In this document: positions 8,879 through 17,413 of the stretch, piece after piece
Layout of the letters: the number at the start of each line of letters is the position of its first letter
How positions within the stretch are numbered: position 1 is the stretch's first letter
Source: Gammaproteobacteria bacterium
GTDB taxonomy: Bacteria; Pseudomonadota; Gammaproteobacteria; JADZEE01
Direction: 5' to 3'
NCBI GenBank assembly: GCA_020850735.1
Contig: JADZEE010000009.1
Span: 1 to 64,000 of the forward strand
DNA: 64,000 nt
Position numbers and translations under genes: made by a program
The notes under the pieces: generated by a model
What the model saw: only the letters and a program-made list of their open reading frames with translations
Database searches by the model: none
Told to the model about the DNA's origin: nothing

Positions 8879-9036
8879 TGTGAGACATTCGCCCGCCGTC
8901 GCGAGATGGTTTCCGGGCGTTCCCGGCCAGGCGCGGGGATGAACAACATCGCGCGCAGCGGGCCTGTGGAAACGAATTCGGGAGTCCCCGCAATGCGACC
9001 AGGGGCGGTCGCGACAGGCGCGGTGATGGTTTCACA
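8879..9036. repeat. Dispersed short repeat, copy 1 (TIR-bounded, structured)
   Basis: This 158-bp segment begins TGTGAGAC and ends GTTTCACA, and is closely similar to 60771-60941. By hand alignment the first roughly 79 bp differ at 8 positions, and the second half differs by a few indels and substitutions. It contains CGCCCG-CCGTC-GCGA-GATGG-TTTC-CGGGCG, a hairpin with a GNRA-type GCGA loop, and a second hairpin GCGACC-N6-GGTCGC. It fills the space between the convergent genes hemJ (+) and rubredoxin (-), ending 6 bp from the rubredoxin stop. No credible ORF is present. It could be a small non-autonomous mobile element, a 3'-UTR/terminator element or a structured RNA. Confidence 0.85.
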
Positions 9037-9042
9037 TGGCTC

Positions 9043-9207
9043 TCAGATCTCGATCATCTCGAAATCTTCCTTGCGCGCCCCGCAGTTGGGGCAGGTCCAA
9101 TTCGGCGGCACATCCTCCCAGCGTGTGCCCGGCGCGATGCCGTCCTCGGAACAGCCTCTGGCCTCGTCGTAGACGAACCCGCAGATGACGCACATATAGG
9201 TTTTCAT
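9043..9207 (-). CDS. rubA: Rubredoxin
   Basis: A 54-aa electron carrier with one Fe(Cys)4 centre. The two cysteine pairs are present as [11 protein letters not shown] near residues 5-15 and TCPNCGARK near 38-46, with the aromatic PPNW segment between them. The start is the ATG at 9207 ([10 protein letters not shown]); the ORF track carries a 25-residue false extension. The gene is divergent from thiD across about 56 bp of A/T-rich DNA (atatatattat) and ends directly beside repeat copy 1. The redox partner is not visible in the window. Rubredoxin beside thiD or hemL is common in gammaproteobacteria, from general recollection. Confidence 0.96.
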   Translation of the reverse strand: MKTYMCVICGFVYDEARGCSEDGIAPGTRWEDVPPNWTCPNCGARKEDFEMIEI

Positions 9208-9263
9208 GATCGCCGGCCGACACGCTCCCGGAATGCCGTCGCGCGGATATATATTATCGCCGC

Positions 9264-10055
9264 ATGGAAACGGATGCCGCACACACCCCCACGGTGCTCG
9301 CCATCGGCGGGCACGATCCGTGCGGCGGCGCAGGCATCCAGGCGGACATCGAAGCGATCGTCACCCAGGGCTGCAACGCCTGTACCCTCATCACGGCCCG
9401 CACCGCGCAAAATACGCGCCGGTTCGTGCGCTGTCGGCCGGTCGAACCGCAGATCCTGCTCGAGGAAGCCGAGCTGCTGCTCGAGGACGTGGCGTTTGCG
9501 GCGGTGAAGATCGGTCTGCTGCCGACGGCCGCGCTCGCCGGCGTGGTCGAGCACATCCTCGGCTGCCTGCCGGGCGTCCCCGTGGTCCTGGACCCCGTGC
9601 TGGGCAGCGAGACGGGGCATGACTTCGCCAATGACGACATGCTGACAGCCCTGCGGGCACTGCTCGAGCACGCCACCGTGCTCACCCCGAACCGGCCGGA
9701 GCTCCAGCGCCTGACCAGTGACACTGATCCGGACGCCGGCGCCGGCGTCCTGCTGGCGCGTGGTGCGCGGGCGGTGCTCGTGACCGGTACCCACGCGCCC
9801 GGCGCCGAGGTCGTCAATACCCTCTACGAACGGGACGCCGGGGTGCAATCGGTTTCGTGGCCGCGCCTGCCGGGTGTTTATCACGGTTCGGGCTGTACCC
9901 TGGCGGCCGCACTCGCCGCCCGGCTGGCATGGGGCGAGCCGCTGGCGGTGGCGAGCAGGACTGCCCAGGAATACACCTGGAACACACTGGCCAGCGCGCG
10001 CCAAGTGGGCCGCGGACAGCTGCATCCCCACAGGCTGTATCGCGGCACATGCTGA
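9264..10055 (+). CDS. thiD: Hydroxymethylpyrimidine/phosphomethylpyrimidine kinase
   Basis: Phosphorylates HMP and HMP-P to HMP-PP, the pyrimidine half of thiamin. The 263-aa ribokinase-fold protein has the N-terminal [15 protein letters not shown] substrate/phosphate motif, [11 protein letters not shown] and the C-terminal anion-hole/catalytic [14 protein letters not shown]. The ATG at 9264 is close behind an A/T-rich -10-like TATTAT, leaving almost no leader. It ends 1 bp before the thiE GTG, so ThiD and ThiE are made from one message and supply consecutive steps of the pathway. Confidence 0.95.
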   Translation: METDAAHTPTVLAIGGHDPCGGAGIQADIEAIVTQGCNACTLITARTAQNTRRFVRCRPVEPQILLEEAELLLEDVAFAAVKIGLLPTAALAGVVEHILGCLPGVPVVLDPVLGSETGHDFANDDMLTALRALLEHATVLTPNRPELQRLTSDTDPDAGAGVLLARGARAVLVTGTHAPGAEVVNTLYERDAGVQSVSWPRLPGVYHGSGCTLAAALAARLAWGEPLAVASRTAQEYTWNTLASARQVGRGQLHPHRLYRGTC

Positions 10056-10056
10056 C

Positions 10057-10707
10057 GTGACACTGGCCCTGCCCGGCAACGGCCTGTACGTACTCACACC
10101 CGTGGACATGGGTGGCGACAGGCTCCGCGCGTGCGTGAGACTGGTCCTGCAAGGGGGTGCCGTGGCCGTACAGTACCGGGCCAAGAACAACGCCGGCCGC
10201 GCGGATGCGCAGATGCTGGCCGGGCTGTGCCACGCGGCCGGCAGGCCCCTCATCGTCAACGACGACCCCGAGCTCGCCAGAGCTGTGGGCGCGGACGGCG
10301 TCCACATCGGCGCAGACGACATCGACTACGACCGGGCGCGGACCATCGTCGGTGCCGACGCAATCATCGGCGTATCCTGCTACGCTTCCCTGGAGCGGGC
10401 GCTGGACGCGCAGGCGCGGGGCGCGGACTACGTGGCATTCGGGAGTTTTTTCCCGTCGCGCACCAAACCGGCCGCAGTGCCGGCCCAGCTCGAATTGCTG
10501 CGCGTGGCCCGGGCGCGTCTGCGGCTACCGATCGTGGTCATCGGCGGTATCACCGCCCGGACCGCGCCTGCCCTGCTAGCCGCAGGCGCGGATTTGGTCG
10601 CCGTTTCGGACGCGGTGTTTTCGGATCCCGACCCCTTGGCGGCCGCACGTTCGATTGCCGTGCAGTTCACGTCCCAGGATGCCAGCCGGCAGGACTGTTA
10701 CCCATGA
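10057..10707 (+). CDS. thiE: Thiamine-phosphate synthase
   Basis: Couples HMP-PP (from ThiD) with the thiazole phosphate to form thiamin monophosphate. The 216-aa TIM-barrel protein has the conserved QYRAKN near residue 37, [21 protein letters not shown] and [20 protein letters not shown]. The start is GTG at 10057, one base after the thiD stop; the long ORF-track version (from 9874) is a frame that runs antiphase through thiD. The ATGA overlap with hemL (10704-10707) makes thiD-thiE-hemL a tightly packed operon linking thiamin and haem precursor synthesis. Confidence 0.95.
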   Translation: MTLALPGNGLYVLTPVDMGGDRLRACVRLVLQGGAVAVQYRAKNNAGRADAQMLAGLCHAAGRPLIVNDDPELARAVGADGVHIGADDIDYDRARTIVGADAIIGVSCYASLERALDAQARGADYVAFGSFFPSRTKPAAVPAQLELLRVARARLRLPIVVIGGITARTAPALLAAGADLVAVSDAVFSDPDPLAAARSIAVQFTSQDASRQDCYP

Positions 10708-11984
10708 ACCGATCCAGTGCCCTGTTCGCCGACGCGAAGCGATTCATTCCCGGCGGCGTGAACTCCCCCGTACGCGCCTTCCGGAGCGTCGAAGGCGATC
10801 CCCTGTTCATCGAACGCGGTGCGGGGGCGCGCATATTCGACGCCGACGGCCGCGCCTATGTCGATTACGTCGGTTCCTGGGGGCCGATGGTGCTCGGCCA
10901 TGCCCATCCGGCAGTCCTGGAGCGCGTACGCTCGGCGCTCGACGCCGGGCTGGGGTTCGGCGCGCCGACCGTCGTGGAAACCGAGCTGGCACGCAAGGTC
11001 TGTGAGCTGGTGCCGTCGGCGGAGCGCGTTCGCATGGTGAGCTCCGGCACCGAGGCGGCGATGACCGCCATACGCCTGGCGCGCGGATACACCGGCAGGG
11101 ACAAGCTGGTGAAGTTCGAGGGCTGCTACCACGGCCACGCCGACTCGCTGCTGGTGAAGGCCGGTTCGGGCGTGCTCACCCTCGGCATTCCCGGTTCCCC
11201 GGGTGTGCCCGAAGCCCTTGCCCAGCTCACCGTGACCCTGCAGTACAACGATCTCGACCAGGCCGGGGACGCCCTTGCCGCGATTGGCGACGAGGTCGCG
11301 GCGATCATCGTCGAACCGGTCGCCGGCAATATGAACTGCATTCCGCCCGCGCCCGGATTCCTGGACGGGCTGCGCCAGCTCGCCAGCAAGCACGGTGCGC
11401 TGCTCATCTTCGACGAGGTGATGACGGGATTTCGCGTCGCCGCCGGCGGCGCGCAGCAGCTCTACGGCGTCACGCCCGATCTCACCGTGCTCGGCAAGAT
11501 CATCGGCGGCGGCTTGCCCGTCGGCGCCGTCGCCGGGCCGAGCGGCATCATGGAGACGCTCGCACCCACCGGCCCGGTCTACCAGGCCGGAACGCTGTCC
11601 GGCAATCCGATCGCGATGACTGCGGGGCTGGCGACGCTCGAGCTGGTTTCGGCGCCGGGTTTCCACGCCGCGCTGGGGGCGGCGACGGATCGGCTGGTCG
11701 AGGGACTGCGTGCCGCCGCCCGCGATGCGGGCGTGCCACTCGTCACCAATCACGTCCCCGGTATGTTCGGGATCTTTTTCACCGATGCCGAGCGGATCAG
11801 CGACTTCACCGGTGTGATGGCCTGCGACCTGGCCCGTTTCAGGCGCTTCTTCCACGCCATGCTGGCCGAAGGGGTTTACCTCGCGCCATCGGCGTTCGAG
11901 GCCGGATTCGTCTCAGCGGCTCACGACGACGACGCTCTCGGGCAGACGTTCGAAGCGGCGCGCAGGGCATTCGCGCGCGGGTGA
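10704..11984 (+). CDS. hemL: Glutamate-1-semialdehyde 2,1-aminomutase
   Basis: PLP-dependent conversion of glutamate-1-semialdehyde to 5-aminolevulinate, the C5 route to tetrapyrroles. The 426-aa product starts [21 protein letters not shown], carries the class-III aminotransferase motifs [16 protein letters not shown] and FDEVMTGFR, and has the PLP lysine in [12 protein letters not shown]. The start is the ATG overlapping the thiE stop (ATGA), which gives the expected length; the 617-aa open frame is an upstream artefact. Its end is followed within 8 bp by the convergent fabA stop. Confidence 0.97.
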   Translation: MNRSSALFADAKRFIPGGVNSPVRAFRSVEGDPLFIERGAGARIFDADGRAYVDYVGSWGPMVLGHAHPAVLERVRSALDAGLGFGAPTVVETELARKVCELVPSAERVRMVSSGTEAAMTAIRLARGYTGRDKLVKFEGCYHGHADSLLVKAGSGVLTLGIPGSPGVPEALAQLTVTLQYNDLDQAGDALAAIGDEVAAIIVEPVAGNMNCIPPAPGFLDGLRQLASKHGALLIFDEVMTGFRVAAGGAQQLYGVTPDLTVLGKIIGGGLPVGAVAGPSGIMETLAPTGPVYQAGTLSGNPIAMTAGLATLELVSAPGFHAALGAATDRLVEGLRAAARDAGVPLVTNHVPGMFGIFFTDAERISDFTGVMACDLARFRRFFHAMLAEGVYLAPSAFEAGFVSAAHDDDALGQTFEAARRAFARG

Positions 11985-11991
11985 ACGCAGC

Positions 11992-12546
11992 TCAGAAGCC
12001 CGCGGTCGAACGGAACAGGCCGACGCGCAGATCCTTGCCGACATAAATGGGCCGTCCGTCCACTTCCATCACGCCATCACCGATGCCCATGACGAGCTTG
12101 CGCAGGATCACCCGTTTCATGTCGATGCGGTAGCGCACGAGCCCGGCTGACGGAGTCACCTGGCCGGTGAACTGCACCTCGCCTGCGCCGAGCGCCCGCC
12201 CGTGCCCGAGCCCGCCGCTCCATGCCAGGAAGAATCCGATCAGCTGCCACATCGCATCCAGACCCAGGCAGCCGGGCATGACCGGATCGCCCGTGAAATG
12301 ACAATCGAAGAACCACAGATCACGGCTGATATCGAGCTCCGCGATGAGCTGGCCCTTACCGTGTGCGCCACCGTCGCGCGTGATGCTGGCGATGCGATCG
12401 AACATGAGCATCGGCGGCAGAGGCAACTGCGCATTACCAGGCCCGAACAACTCACCGCGGCCACACGCCATCAGCTCGTCCCGCGTGTATCGGGACTGCG
12501 CGACAAACACGGGTTCGAGGGCAGACTGACTGGCGTCGCGGGTCAT
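11992..12546 (-). CDS. fabA: 3-hydroxydecanoyl-ACP dehydratase/isomerase
   Basis: Introduces the cis double bond at C10 in anaerobic unsaturated fatty acid synthesis. The hot-dog-fold sequence contains the active-site histidine in [20 protein letters not shown] and the catalytic aspartate in the same block, plus GRGELFG and PPMLMFDRI near the N-terminus. The ATG at 12546 gives 184 aa, slightly longer than the usual 171. A TATAGT box at 12600-12595 puts the message start near 12588, which excludes the TTG at 12585. The usual partner fabB is not adjacent. The gene is convergent with hemL. Confidence 0.95.
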   Translation of the reverse strand: MTRDASQSALEPVFVAQSRYTRDELMACGRGELFGPGNAQLPLPPMLMFDRIASITRDGGAHGKGQLIAELDISRDLWFFDCHFTGDPVMPGCLGLDAMWQLIGFFLAWSGGLGHGRALGAGEVQFTGQVTPSAGLVRYRIDMKRVILRKLVMGIGDGVMEVDGRPIYVGKDLRVGLFRSTAGF

Positions 12547-12624
12547 GGCGTGTCGGTCGGCACGGGCGCGGGATACCGGTAACAACAGCGGGCGACTATA
12601 GCACAGGCGGCGTCCGGACCCACT

Positions 12625-14016
12625 TCAGGTGGCCGGAATCGTCACGCGTACGAGCGCACCGCCGCCGGTCGCGGTACCGAGCTCCAGTCGTCCGGCGTAG
12701 ATTTCCTCGACCAGCTCACGCACCACGGCGAGCCCGATCCCGTGTCCGGTCGTGTCGGGATCCGCGCGCACACCCCGCAGCAGGACCGTCGCACTCGCCG
12801 CGGCGGGGATCCCCGGCCCATCGTCCTCGACGGACAGGAACAGCGTGTCGCCCTCACCACGCGACGACCCGCTCGCCTCGATACGTACCCGGCTTCTACA
12901 CCACTTGCAGGCGTTGTCGAGCAGATTGCCGCAGATCTCCATGAGATCACCCTCGTCGGCTGCGAACTGCACGTTCGGATGGATCGCGACCTCGAAGGCG
13001 ATGTTCTTGTGCGCGTAGACCTTGGCGAGCGATGCGAGAATGCGCTCGATCAGCGTGCGCACCGCAACCGGGGCGGCGAGCGCCCGGCGTCCCGAAGCCG
13101 CAGCGCGCTGCAGTTGATAATCCACCGTCTGGTCGATGCGCTGGACCTGCTCGTGCAGCGCCCGGCGCACTGCGGGATCCCCGAGATCCCCTTCCAGCGT
13201 AGTACGCATGACCGCCAGCGGGGTCTTGAGGCTGTGCGCGAGATCGGCGAGCGCGTTACGGTAGCGTTGCAGGTGCGCACGCGCGCTGCGGATCAAACCG
13301 TTAAGGTTGGTCGTGAGCGGGAGCAGCTCGACCGGATAGCGGCCGGCGAGCTCACTTTGACGCCCGCTCTCGATGGCGCGCACTTGCGAAGCCACGCGCG
13401 CGAGCGGCGCCAGCGCCCAGTGCAGCACGGCGCCCTGCATCGCCAGCAGCCCCACGGCCAGGGCTGCCAGCCACGACCACAGCGCCTGCCGGTATTCACG
13501 CACCTGCAGATCGAAGCTGGCATGGTTCTCGGCCACCTCGATTGCATACTGTTCCACGTGCCCGGGGCCGAATTCCCAGGCGACGCCGTAGGTGAGCGCG
13601 AAATAGCGCCGTCCGGCGCTCCCGGTGACCTCATCGAATCGCGCGCTGCCGACGTCACCGGAACGGGGAAAGGGGATCTCCAGGCCCACCATCGACGGCG
13701 AGCGCCACACGTCGATGTCGAGTGCATCCCCGACGCGGGCGTAGAAGCCGGATTCGGGCGTGGACAGGCGCGGATCCGGGAGCAGATCCGGCACGCTCAG
13801 GCCGCCGCGCGGATCCGCTTCGGCCGCTCCGAGCAGCATATAGACCGCTCCCCGCAGGCGTTCCTCCACGGCGGCCCGGGCGCTGTCGCGAAAGGCCCGA
13901 TCGAGTGTGAGACCGGTGAGCCCGAGAAACGCCGCCAGTACCGCGCTCGCCACGATCAGCAGCCGCGCCCGCAGCGAGTAGGTCGCCGCGGACACCGGCC
14001 GGAGTGCGGCACTCAC
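12625..14016 (-). CDS. Sensor histidine kinase (PhoQ-like)
   Basis: Inner-membrane sensor kinase of 463 aa. It has an N-terminal TM segment near residues 17-37, a periplasmic domain to about 185, a second TM segment near 187-205, and then a HAMP-like linker. The phospho-accepting histidine lies in LAHSLKTPLAVM (near 278). The ATPase domain has N-box GNLLDNACKW, G1 DDGPGIP and G2 GHGIGLAVV. The LAHSLKTPL form of the H-box and the short periplasmic domain resemble PhoQ-type kinases. The gene starts with GTG overlapping the stop of the response regulator gene (GTGA at 14013-14016), so the two are translated together. The sensed signal cannot be told from sequence. Confidence 0.9.
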   Translation of the reverse strand: MSAALRPVSAATYSLRARLLIVASAVLAAFLGLTGLTLDRAFRDSARAAVEERLRGAVYMLLGAAEADPRGGLSVPDLLPDPRLSTPESGFYARVGDALDIDVWRSPSMVGLEIPFPRSGDVGSARFDEVTGSAGRRYFALTYGVAWEFGPGHVEQYAIEVAENHASFDLQVREYRQALWSWLAALAVGLLAMQGAVLHWALAPLARVASQVRAIESGRQSELAGRYPVELLPLTTNLNGLIRSARAHLQRYRNALADLAHSLKTPLAVMRTTLEGDLGDPAVRRALHEQVQRIDQTVDYQLQRAAASGRRALAAPVAVRTLIERILASLAKVYAHKNIAFEVAIHPNVQFAADEGDLMEICGNLLDNACKWCRSRVRIEASGSSRGEGDTLFLSVEDDGPGIPAAASATVLLRGVRADPDTTGHGIGLAVVRELVEEIYAGRLELGTATGGGALVRVTIPAT

Positions 14017-14693
14017 GCGTCGCGTCCGAAGCGCAGCACGTAACCGCGACCTCGCAGAGTCTCGATGGGATTTAGCCGTCGCGTGGGATCGAGCTTGCGC
14101 CGCAAGCGACCGATCAGCACCTCGAGCACATTGCTGTCGCGATCCTGATCGTCTTCATACAGGTGTTGGGTCAACTCCGTCTTGGACACCACGGCACCGG
14201 CATGCAGCATGAGATGTTCCAGAACCTTGTACTCGAACGCGGTGAGCTCCACCGGGACACCGGAGGCGGTAACACTCTGGCGGGCGGGATCGAGCTCGAT
14301 CGGACCGCATCGCAGGGTGCCTGCCGAGAATCCGGCGGCACGGCGTACCAGTGCGCGCAGCCGCGCGAGCAGTTCCTCGACGTGAAACGGTTTGACGAGG
14401 TAGTCGTCGGCTCCGGCCTCCAGCCCGCTGACTTTGTCTTCCCAGCGGCCGCGCGCGGTGAGTATGAGGATCGGGTAGGTGCGCCCGGCGGCGCGCCACT
14501 CGCGCACCAGATCGATTCCGGATCCGTCGGGCAGGCCGATATCCACCACCGCGATGTCGACGGGAAAATCGGCGCCCAGGTACCGCCCGTCGCGGCAGTT
14601 CGCGGCGGCATCGACCGCGTAGCCCTGTCCGCGCAGTGTCGCGGCGAGGTTCTCGCGCAATGCGGTTTCGTCCTCGACGATCAGCACGCGCAT
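14013..14693 (-). CDS. OmpR/PhoP-family response regulator
   Basis: A 226-aa transcription factor with an N-terminal receiver and a C-terminal winged-helix DNA-binding domain. The receiver has acidic pair EDE near residues 7-9, phospho-aspartate D51 in VVDIGLPDG, the conserved Thr in LTARG and Lys in YLVKPF. The effector domain (about 125-220) ends with ESLRGRGY-like ETLRGRGYVLRF. It is the partner of the overlapping kinase downstream. The two receptors and the adjacent PepSY gene form an envelope-stress or cation-responsive cluster by analogy to PhoPQ; that role is inference. Confidence 0.93.
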   Translation of the reverse strand: MRVLIVEDETALRENLAATLRGQGYAVDAAANCRDGRYLGADFPVDIAVVDIGLPDGSGIDLVREWRAAGRTYPILILTARGRWEDKVSGLEAGADDYLVKPFHVEELLARLRALVRRAAGFSAGTLRCGPIELDPARQSVTASGVPVELTAFEYKVLEHLMLHAGAVVSKTELTQHLYEDDQDRDSNVLEVLIGRLRRKLDPTRRLNPIETLRGRGYVLRFGRDA

Positions 14694-14749
14694 CGCGCCG
14701 CTCTTTCCCCGCGAACCGTGTCCGCCCAGACGTAGCGGGCACCGCCCGG

Positions 14750-15058
14750 CTACATCACCCCGCCGCCGCCGTCCACCTGCAGCGTGCGCACCAGCCCGGA
14801 AGGTAACAGGACCTTGACCTCGTAGAGGATCCGCTCACCGCGTTGCGCCCGGCGCACGCCCAGCACCCGCCCGCCGGTGGACTGTCGGGCGATCGCCGCG
14901 GCACGGTCCGGGCCGATGTCCGCCGCACCCTGCGCCAGCCACGTCCGCCCGGCGCCAAAGCCGGGCGCTGCTGCGGCGGGCGCCAGCGCCGACAGCGCCC
15001 AAACGATGGCGGTCGACATCAACAGTTTCTGTACGAGGCGGTTCGGCACGGTTGTCAT
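14750..15058 (-). CDS. PepSY domain periplasmic protein
   Basis: A small (102 aa) exported protein. An N-terminal signal peptide (LMSTAIVWALSALAPAAAA) is followed by a single PepSY-like domain: DIGPDRAAAIARQSTGGRVL, then ILYEVKVLLPSGLVRTLQVD. PepSY modules bind or inhibit periplasmic partners and often accompany PhoPQ-like two-component systems. It lies 56 bp upstream of the response regulator gene in the same direction, so it may head that operon and act on the sensor. Start chosen at MTTVPNRLVQ (15058) to place a proper signal peptide; the ORF-track start is 11 codons earlier. Confidence 0.75.
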   Translation of the reverse strand: MTTVPNRLVQKLLMSTAIVWALSALAPAAAAPGFGAGRTWLAQGAADIGPDRAAAIARQSTGGRVLGVRRAQRGERILYEVKVLLPSGLVRTLQVDGGGGVM

Positions 15059-15135
15059 AATAGCGCACCGCAATGGTGCACTGGCCGGCAATACTACCCG
15101 CTCGACACTGAACGGACTCTGAACCCGGTCGCGCT

Positions 15136-15954
15136 CTACTCGAATCCGCGCTCGTGCTCGAGGCTGGGGATCATGGTCCGGACTTCCGCGACACGCGCGG
15201 GATCGACGTCTGCGAGCACGTACCCCGGCGCCACGCCGGCCTCAGCCAGCACCGTGCCCCAGGGGTCCACGATCAGTGAGTGGCCGTAGGTCGCGCGCCC
15301 CCAGGGTCGGACTCCGCACTGGGCCGGGGCGAACACGAAGCAGCCGGTTTCCACCGCGCGGGCTCGTACCAGCAGGTGCCAGTGAGCCTCGCCCGTCGAT
15401 CGGGTGAATGCGGACGGGATGGCGAGAAACTGCGCCCCGGCCCGCGCCAGCTGTCGGTACAACTGCGGAAAACGAACGTCGTAGCACACGCTCAGGCCGA
15501 GCACGCCCCAGGGCGTGGCCGCCGTAACCGCCGTTTGGCCCGGCCGCACGGTCGCCGACTCGCGATAGGTTTCTCCCGATCTCAGGGCGACGTCGAACAG
15601 ATGGATCTTGTCGTAACGGGCGACCAGCCGGCCGTGCGCATCGATCAGTATCGACCGGTTCCAGAAACGGCCGTCGCCCGCCGCGATGGCGAGCGATCCG
15701 AGCAGGAACCAGGCCTGGAGCTCGCGCGCGAGACTGCAGAACAGCGGCAGTGCCGGATGCCGGTCCTCGGGCAGAGCCGCATCGCGCAGTGCGGTATCGC
15801 CGGGCCGCATACAGCTGAAGTGCTCCGGGAACAGGATCAGCGCCGCGCCGTCGGCATGGGCCGCGCGCGCCTGGCGTTCGGCCCAGGCGAGGTTTGCTTC
15901 CATGTCGTCGGCGGCGCAATTTTGCATGCACGCGACGCGAAAGACAGCGCTCAT
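15136..15954 (-). CDS. Carbon-nitrogen hydrolase (Nit-family amidase)
   Basis: A 272-aa nitrilase-superfamily amidase with the complete Glu-Lys-Cys triad: Glu in ILFPEHFS, Lys in RYDKIHLFD and Cys in LSVCYDVRFPQLYR. The overall pattern resembles Nit1/YbeM-type deaminated-glutathione amidases (branch 10), but the substrate is not proven. It is immediately divergent from the glutamine-amidotransferase-like gene at 16081, with 126 bp between them. No pathway partner is visible. Confidence 0.9.
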   Translation of the reverse strand: MSAVFRVACMQNCAADDMEANLAWAERQARAAHADGAALILFPEHFSCMRPGDTALRDAALPEDRHPALPLFCSLARELQAWFLLGSLAIAAGDGRFWNRSILIDAHGRLVARYDKIHLFDVALRSGETYRESATVRPGQTAVTAATPWGVLGLSVCYDVRFPQLYRQLARAGAQFLAIPSAFTRSTGEAHWHLLVRARAVETGCFVFAPAQCGVRPWGRATYGHSLIVDPWGTVLAEAGVAPGYVLADVDPARVAEVRTMIPSLEHERGFE

Positions 15955-16080
15955 GATGATCGACCTGTTCCCGCGTTTGCCTCAACCGTTGCCGCACGCG
16001 CCGCGCCCGGCCGGCCCGTGGCGCCAGCCGCGCAGCCCGTGCGATGATCGCGCACCGGACGCCTTCGCTTCGCGCAGCTC

Positions 16081-16812
16081 ATGACCACCGCCCCTTACGC
16101 GCCCACCATCGGCATCACGACCTACGGTCGTGATGCCAGCAACCGCTTCGACTGCCCGGCCGAATACGTGGATGCCGTGCGCCGCGCCGGCGGCGTGCCC
16201 ATGCTGCTGCCGCCGGGCGAGGGCGACTGGACGGACGTGGCACGGCGTCTCGACGGCTTGCTGCTGACCGGTGGCGGTGACATCAACCCCGCCCGGTACG
16301 GCGGTGCCGCGCATCCGAGCATCTATGCCGTCGACGACCAGCGTGACGCCGCGGAATGCACGCTGATGCGCAGCGCCATCAACACCGGACTACCGACCCT
16401 CGCCATCTGTCGCGGCATGCAGATCCTGAACGTGGTACTGGGTGGTACGCTGCACGCCCACGTTCCGGACGCGTTCGGCGAGCAGGTACGCCACCGTGTC
16501 CCGCCGCGCGAGCCGGTGCAACATCGGGTCAGCGTGCAACCCGGCTCGCACCTGGCGTCCCTGCTCGAGATCCGCGAGTTCGACTGTGCCTCCTGGCACC
16601 ACCAGGCGCTCGACAGCATCGCCGCGGGTCTGCAGATCTCGGCCTACGCCCCGGACATGCTGATCGAGGCGGTGGAATTGAGCGACCACCCGTTTCTCGT
16701 CGCCGTGCAGTGGCATCCGGAGCTGAGCGCGGCGAGCGACCCGCTCCAGCAACGCCTGTTCGATCACCTCGTCGCCACGGCTCGCAACGCCGGCGGGTCG
16801 CCACGGCGCTGA
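16081..16812 (+). CDS. Class-I glutamine amidotransferase-like hydrolase (PuuD/peptidase C26 type)
   Basis: A 243-aa cytoplasmic hydrolase of the gamma-glutamyl-GABA hydrolase family. It has GLLLTGGGDINPARYG, the nucleophile cysteine in AICRGMQILNVVLGG, and the His-Glu pair in AVQWHPELSA, so the Cys-His-Glu triad is intact. Such proteins cleave gamma-glutamyl amides in polyamine catabolism or related routes. No puuA, puuB or puuC homologue lies nearby, so the in vivo substrate is open. Starts at ATG 16081. Confidence 0.88.
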   Translation: MTTAPYAPTIGITTYGRDASNRFDCPAEYVDAVRRAGGVPMLLPPGEGDWTDVARRLDGLLLTGGGDINPARYGGAAHPSIYAVDDQRDAAECTLMRSAINTGLPTLAICRGMQILNVVLGGTLHAHVPDAFGEQVRHRVPPREPVQHRVSVQPGSHLASLLEIREFDCASWHHQALDSIAAGLQISAYAPDMLIEAVELSDHPFLVAVQWHPELSAASDPLQQRLFDHLVATARNAGGSPRR

Positions 16813-16858
16813 CCGGCTCCGGGCACCGCTCCCCCGGGGTCGGCAGCGGGCGGTGCGC

Positions 16859-17353
16859 TCACAGCGCCGTCGCGGCGACCAGTACTCCGTCCTCGTCAGC
16901 GTACAGCCAGGCTCCCGGCGCACAGCGAATGCCGGCGAAACTCACCTCGAGGTCGCGGCTGCCCTCGCCACGCTTGACGCTCTTGCGCGGGTTCGTCGCC
17001 AGCGCCTTGATGCCGATGTCCTGGATACCGAGCGCGGCGCAGTCACGCACGCAACCCCACACGACAATGCCGGCCCAGCCGTTGCGCACACCGAGTGCTG
17101 CGAGCTGGTCACCGACCAGCGCGCAGCGTAGTGACCCGCCGCCATCGACTACCAGCACGCGGCCCTCGCCGGGCTCCTCGAGCATGCCGCGAACGAGGCT
17201 GTTGTCCTCGAAAACCTTGCAGGTTGCAACAGGACCGGCGAACCGTCGCTGGCCGCCGAAATCACGAAACACGGGCTCGGCGACCTGCACCGAGTCAGCG
17301 TGCGCGTCGTACAGATCCGCCGTGGCGAACGCCGCATCCATTCCTGGCTCCAT
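16859..17353 (-). CDS. rraA: RraA family protein (ribonuclease E activity regulator / aldolase-like)
   Basis: The 164-aa product matches RraA across its length: [14 protein letters not shown] near the N-terminus, [40 protein letters not shown] and [17 protein letters not shown]. In E. coli RraA binds RNase E and inhibits it; homologues can also act as 4-hydroxy-4-methyl-2-oxoglutarate aldolases, and both features depend on the GDQLA and RD positions seen here. ATG at 17353 is used; MDAAF four codons later is an alternative. The gene is convergent with the amidotransferase-like gene and lies upstream of glmU in the same direction without an obvious link. Confidence 0.92.
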   Translation of the reverse strand: MEPGMDAAFATADLYDAHADSVQVAEPVFRDFGGQRRFAGPVATCKVFEDNSLVRGMLEEPGEGRVLVVDGGGSLRCALVGDQLAALGVRNGWAGIVVWGCVRDCAALGIQDIGIKALATNPRKSVKRGEGSRDLEVSFAGIRCAPGAWLYADEDGVLVAATAL

Positions 17354-17413
17354 ACCCCGTTAGCTTGCTGCCGGTACCGGCGCCGGCCGGGCGCATGCTG
17401 CGACGGCCGGTCA

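Noticed and set aside
9874-10056. 60-residue N-terminal extension of ThiE and 191-residue extension of HemL in the ORF track
   Set aside because: Both extensions are out-of-frame readings of thiD/thiE; the conserved proteins start at 10057 and 10704.
12547-12585. Longer FabA starting at TTG 12585
   Set aside because: A TATAGT box at 12600-12595 places the transcription start next to this TTG; ATG 12546 fits the family better.
16813-16858. G/C-rich inverted repeat between the amidotransferase-like gene and rraA as a terminator
   Set aside because: Some pairing is possible, but there is no T-run on either strand, so an intrinsic terminator is not supported.
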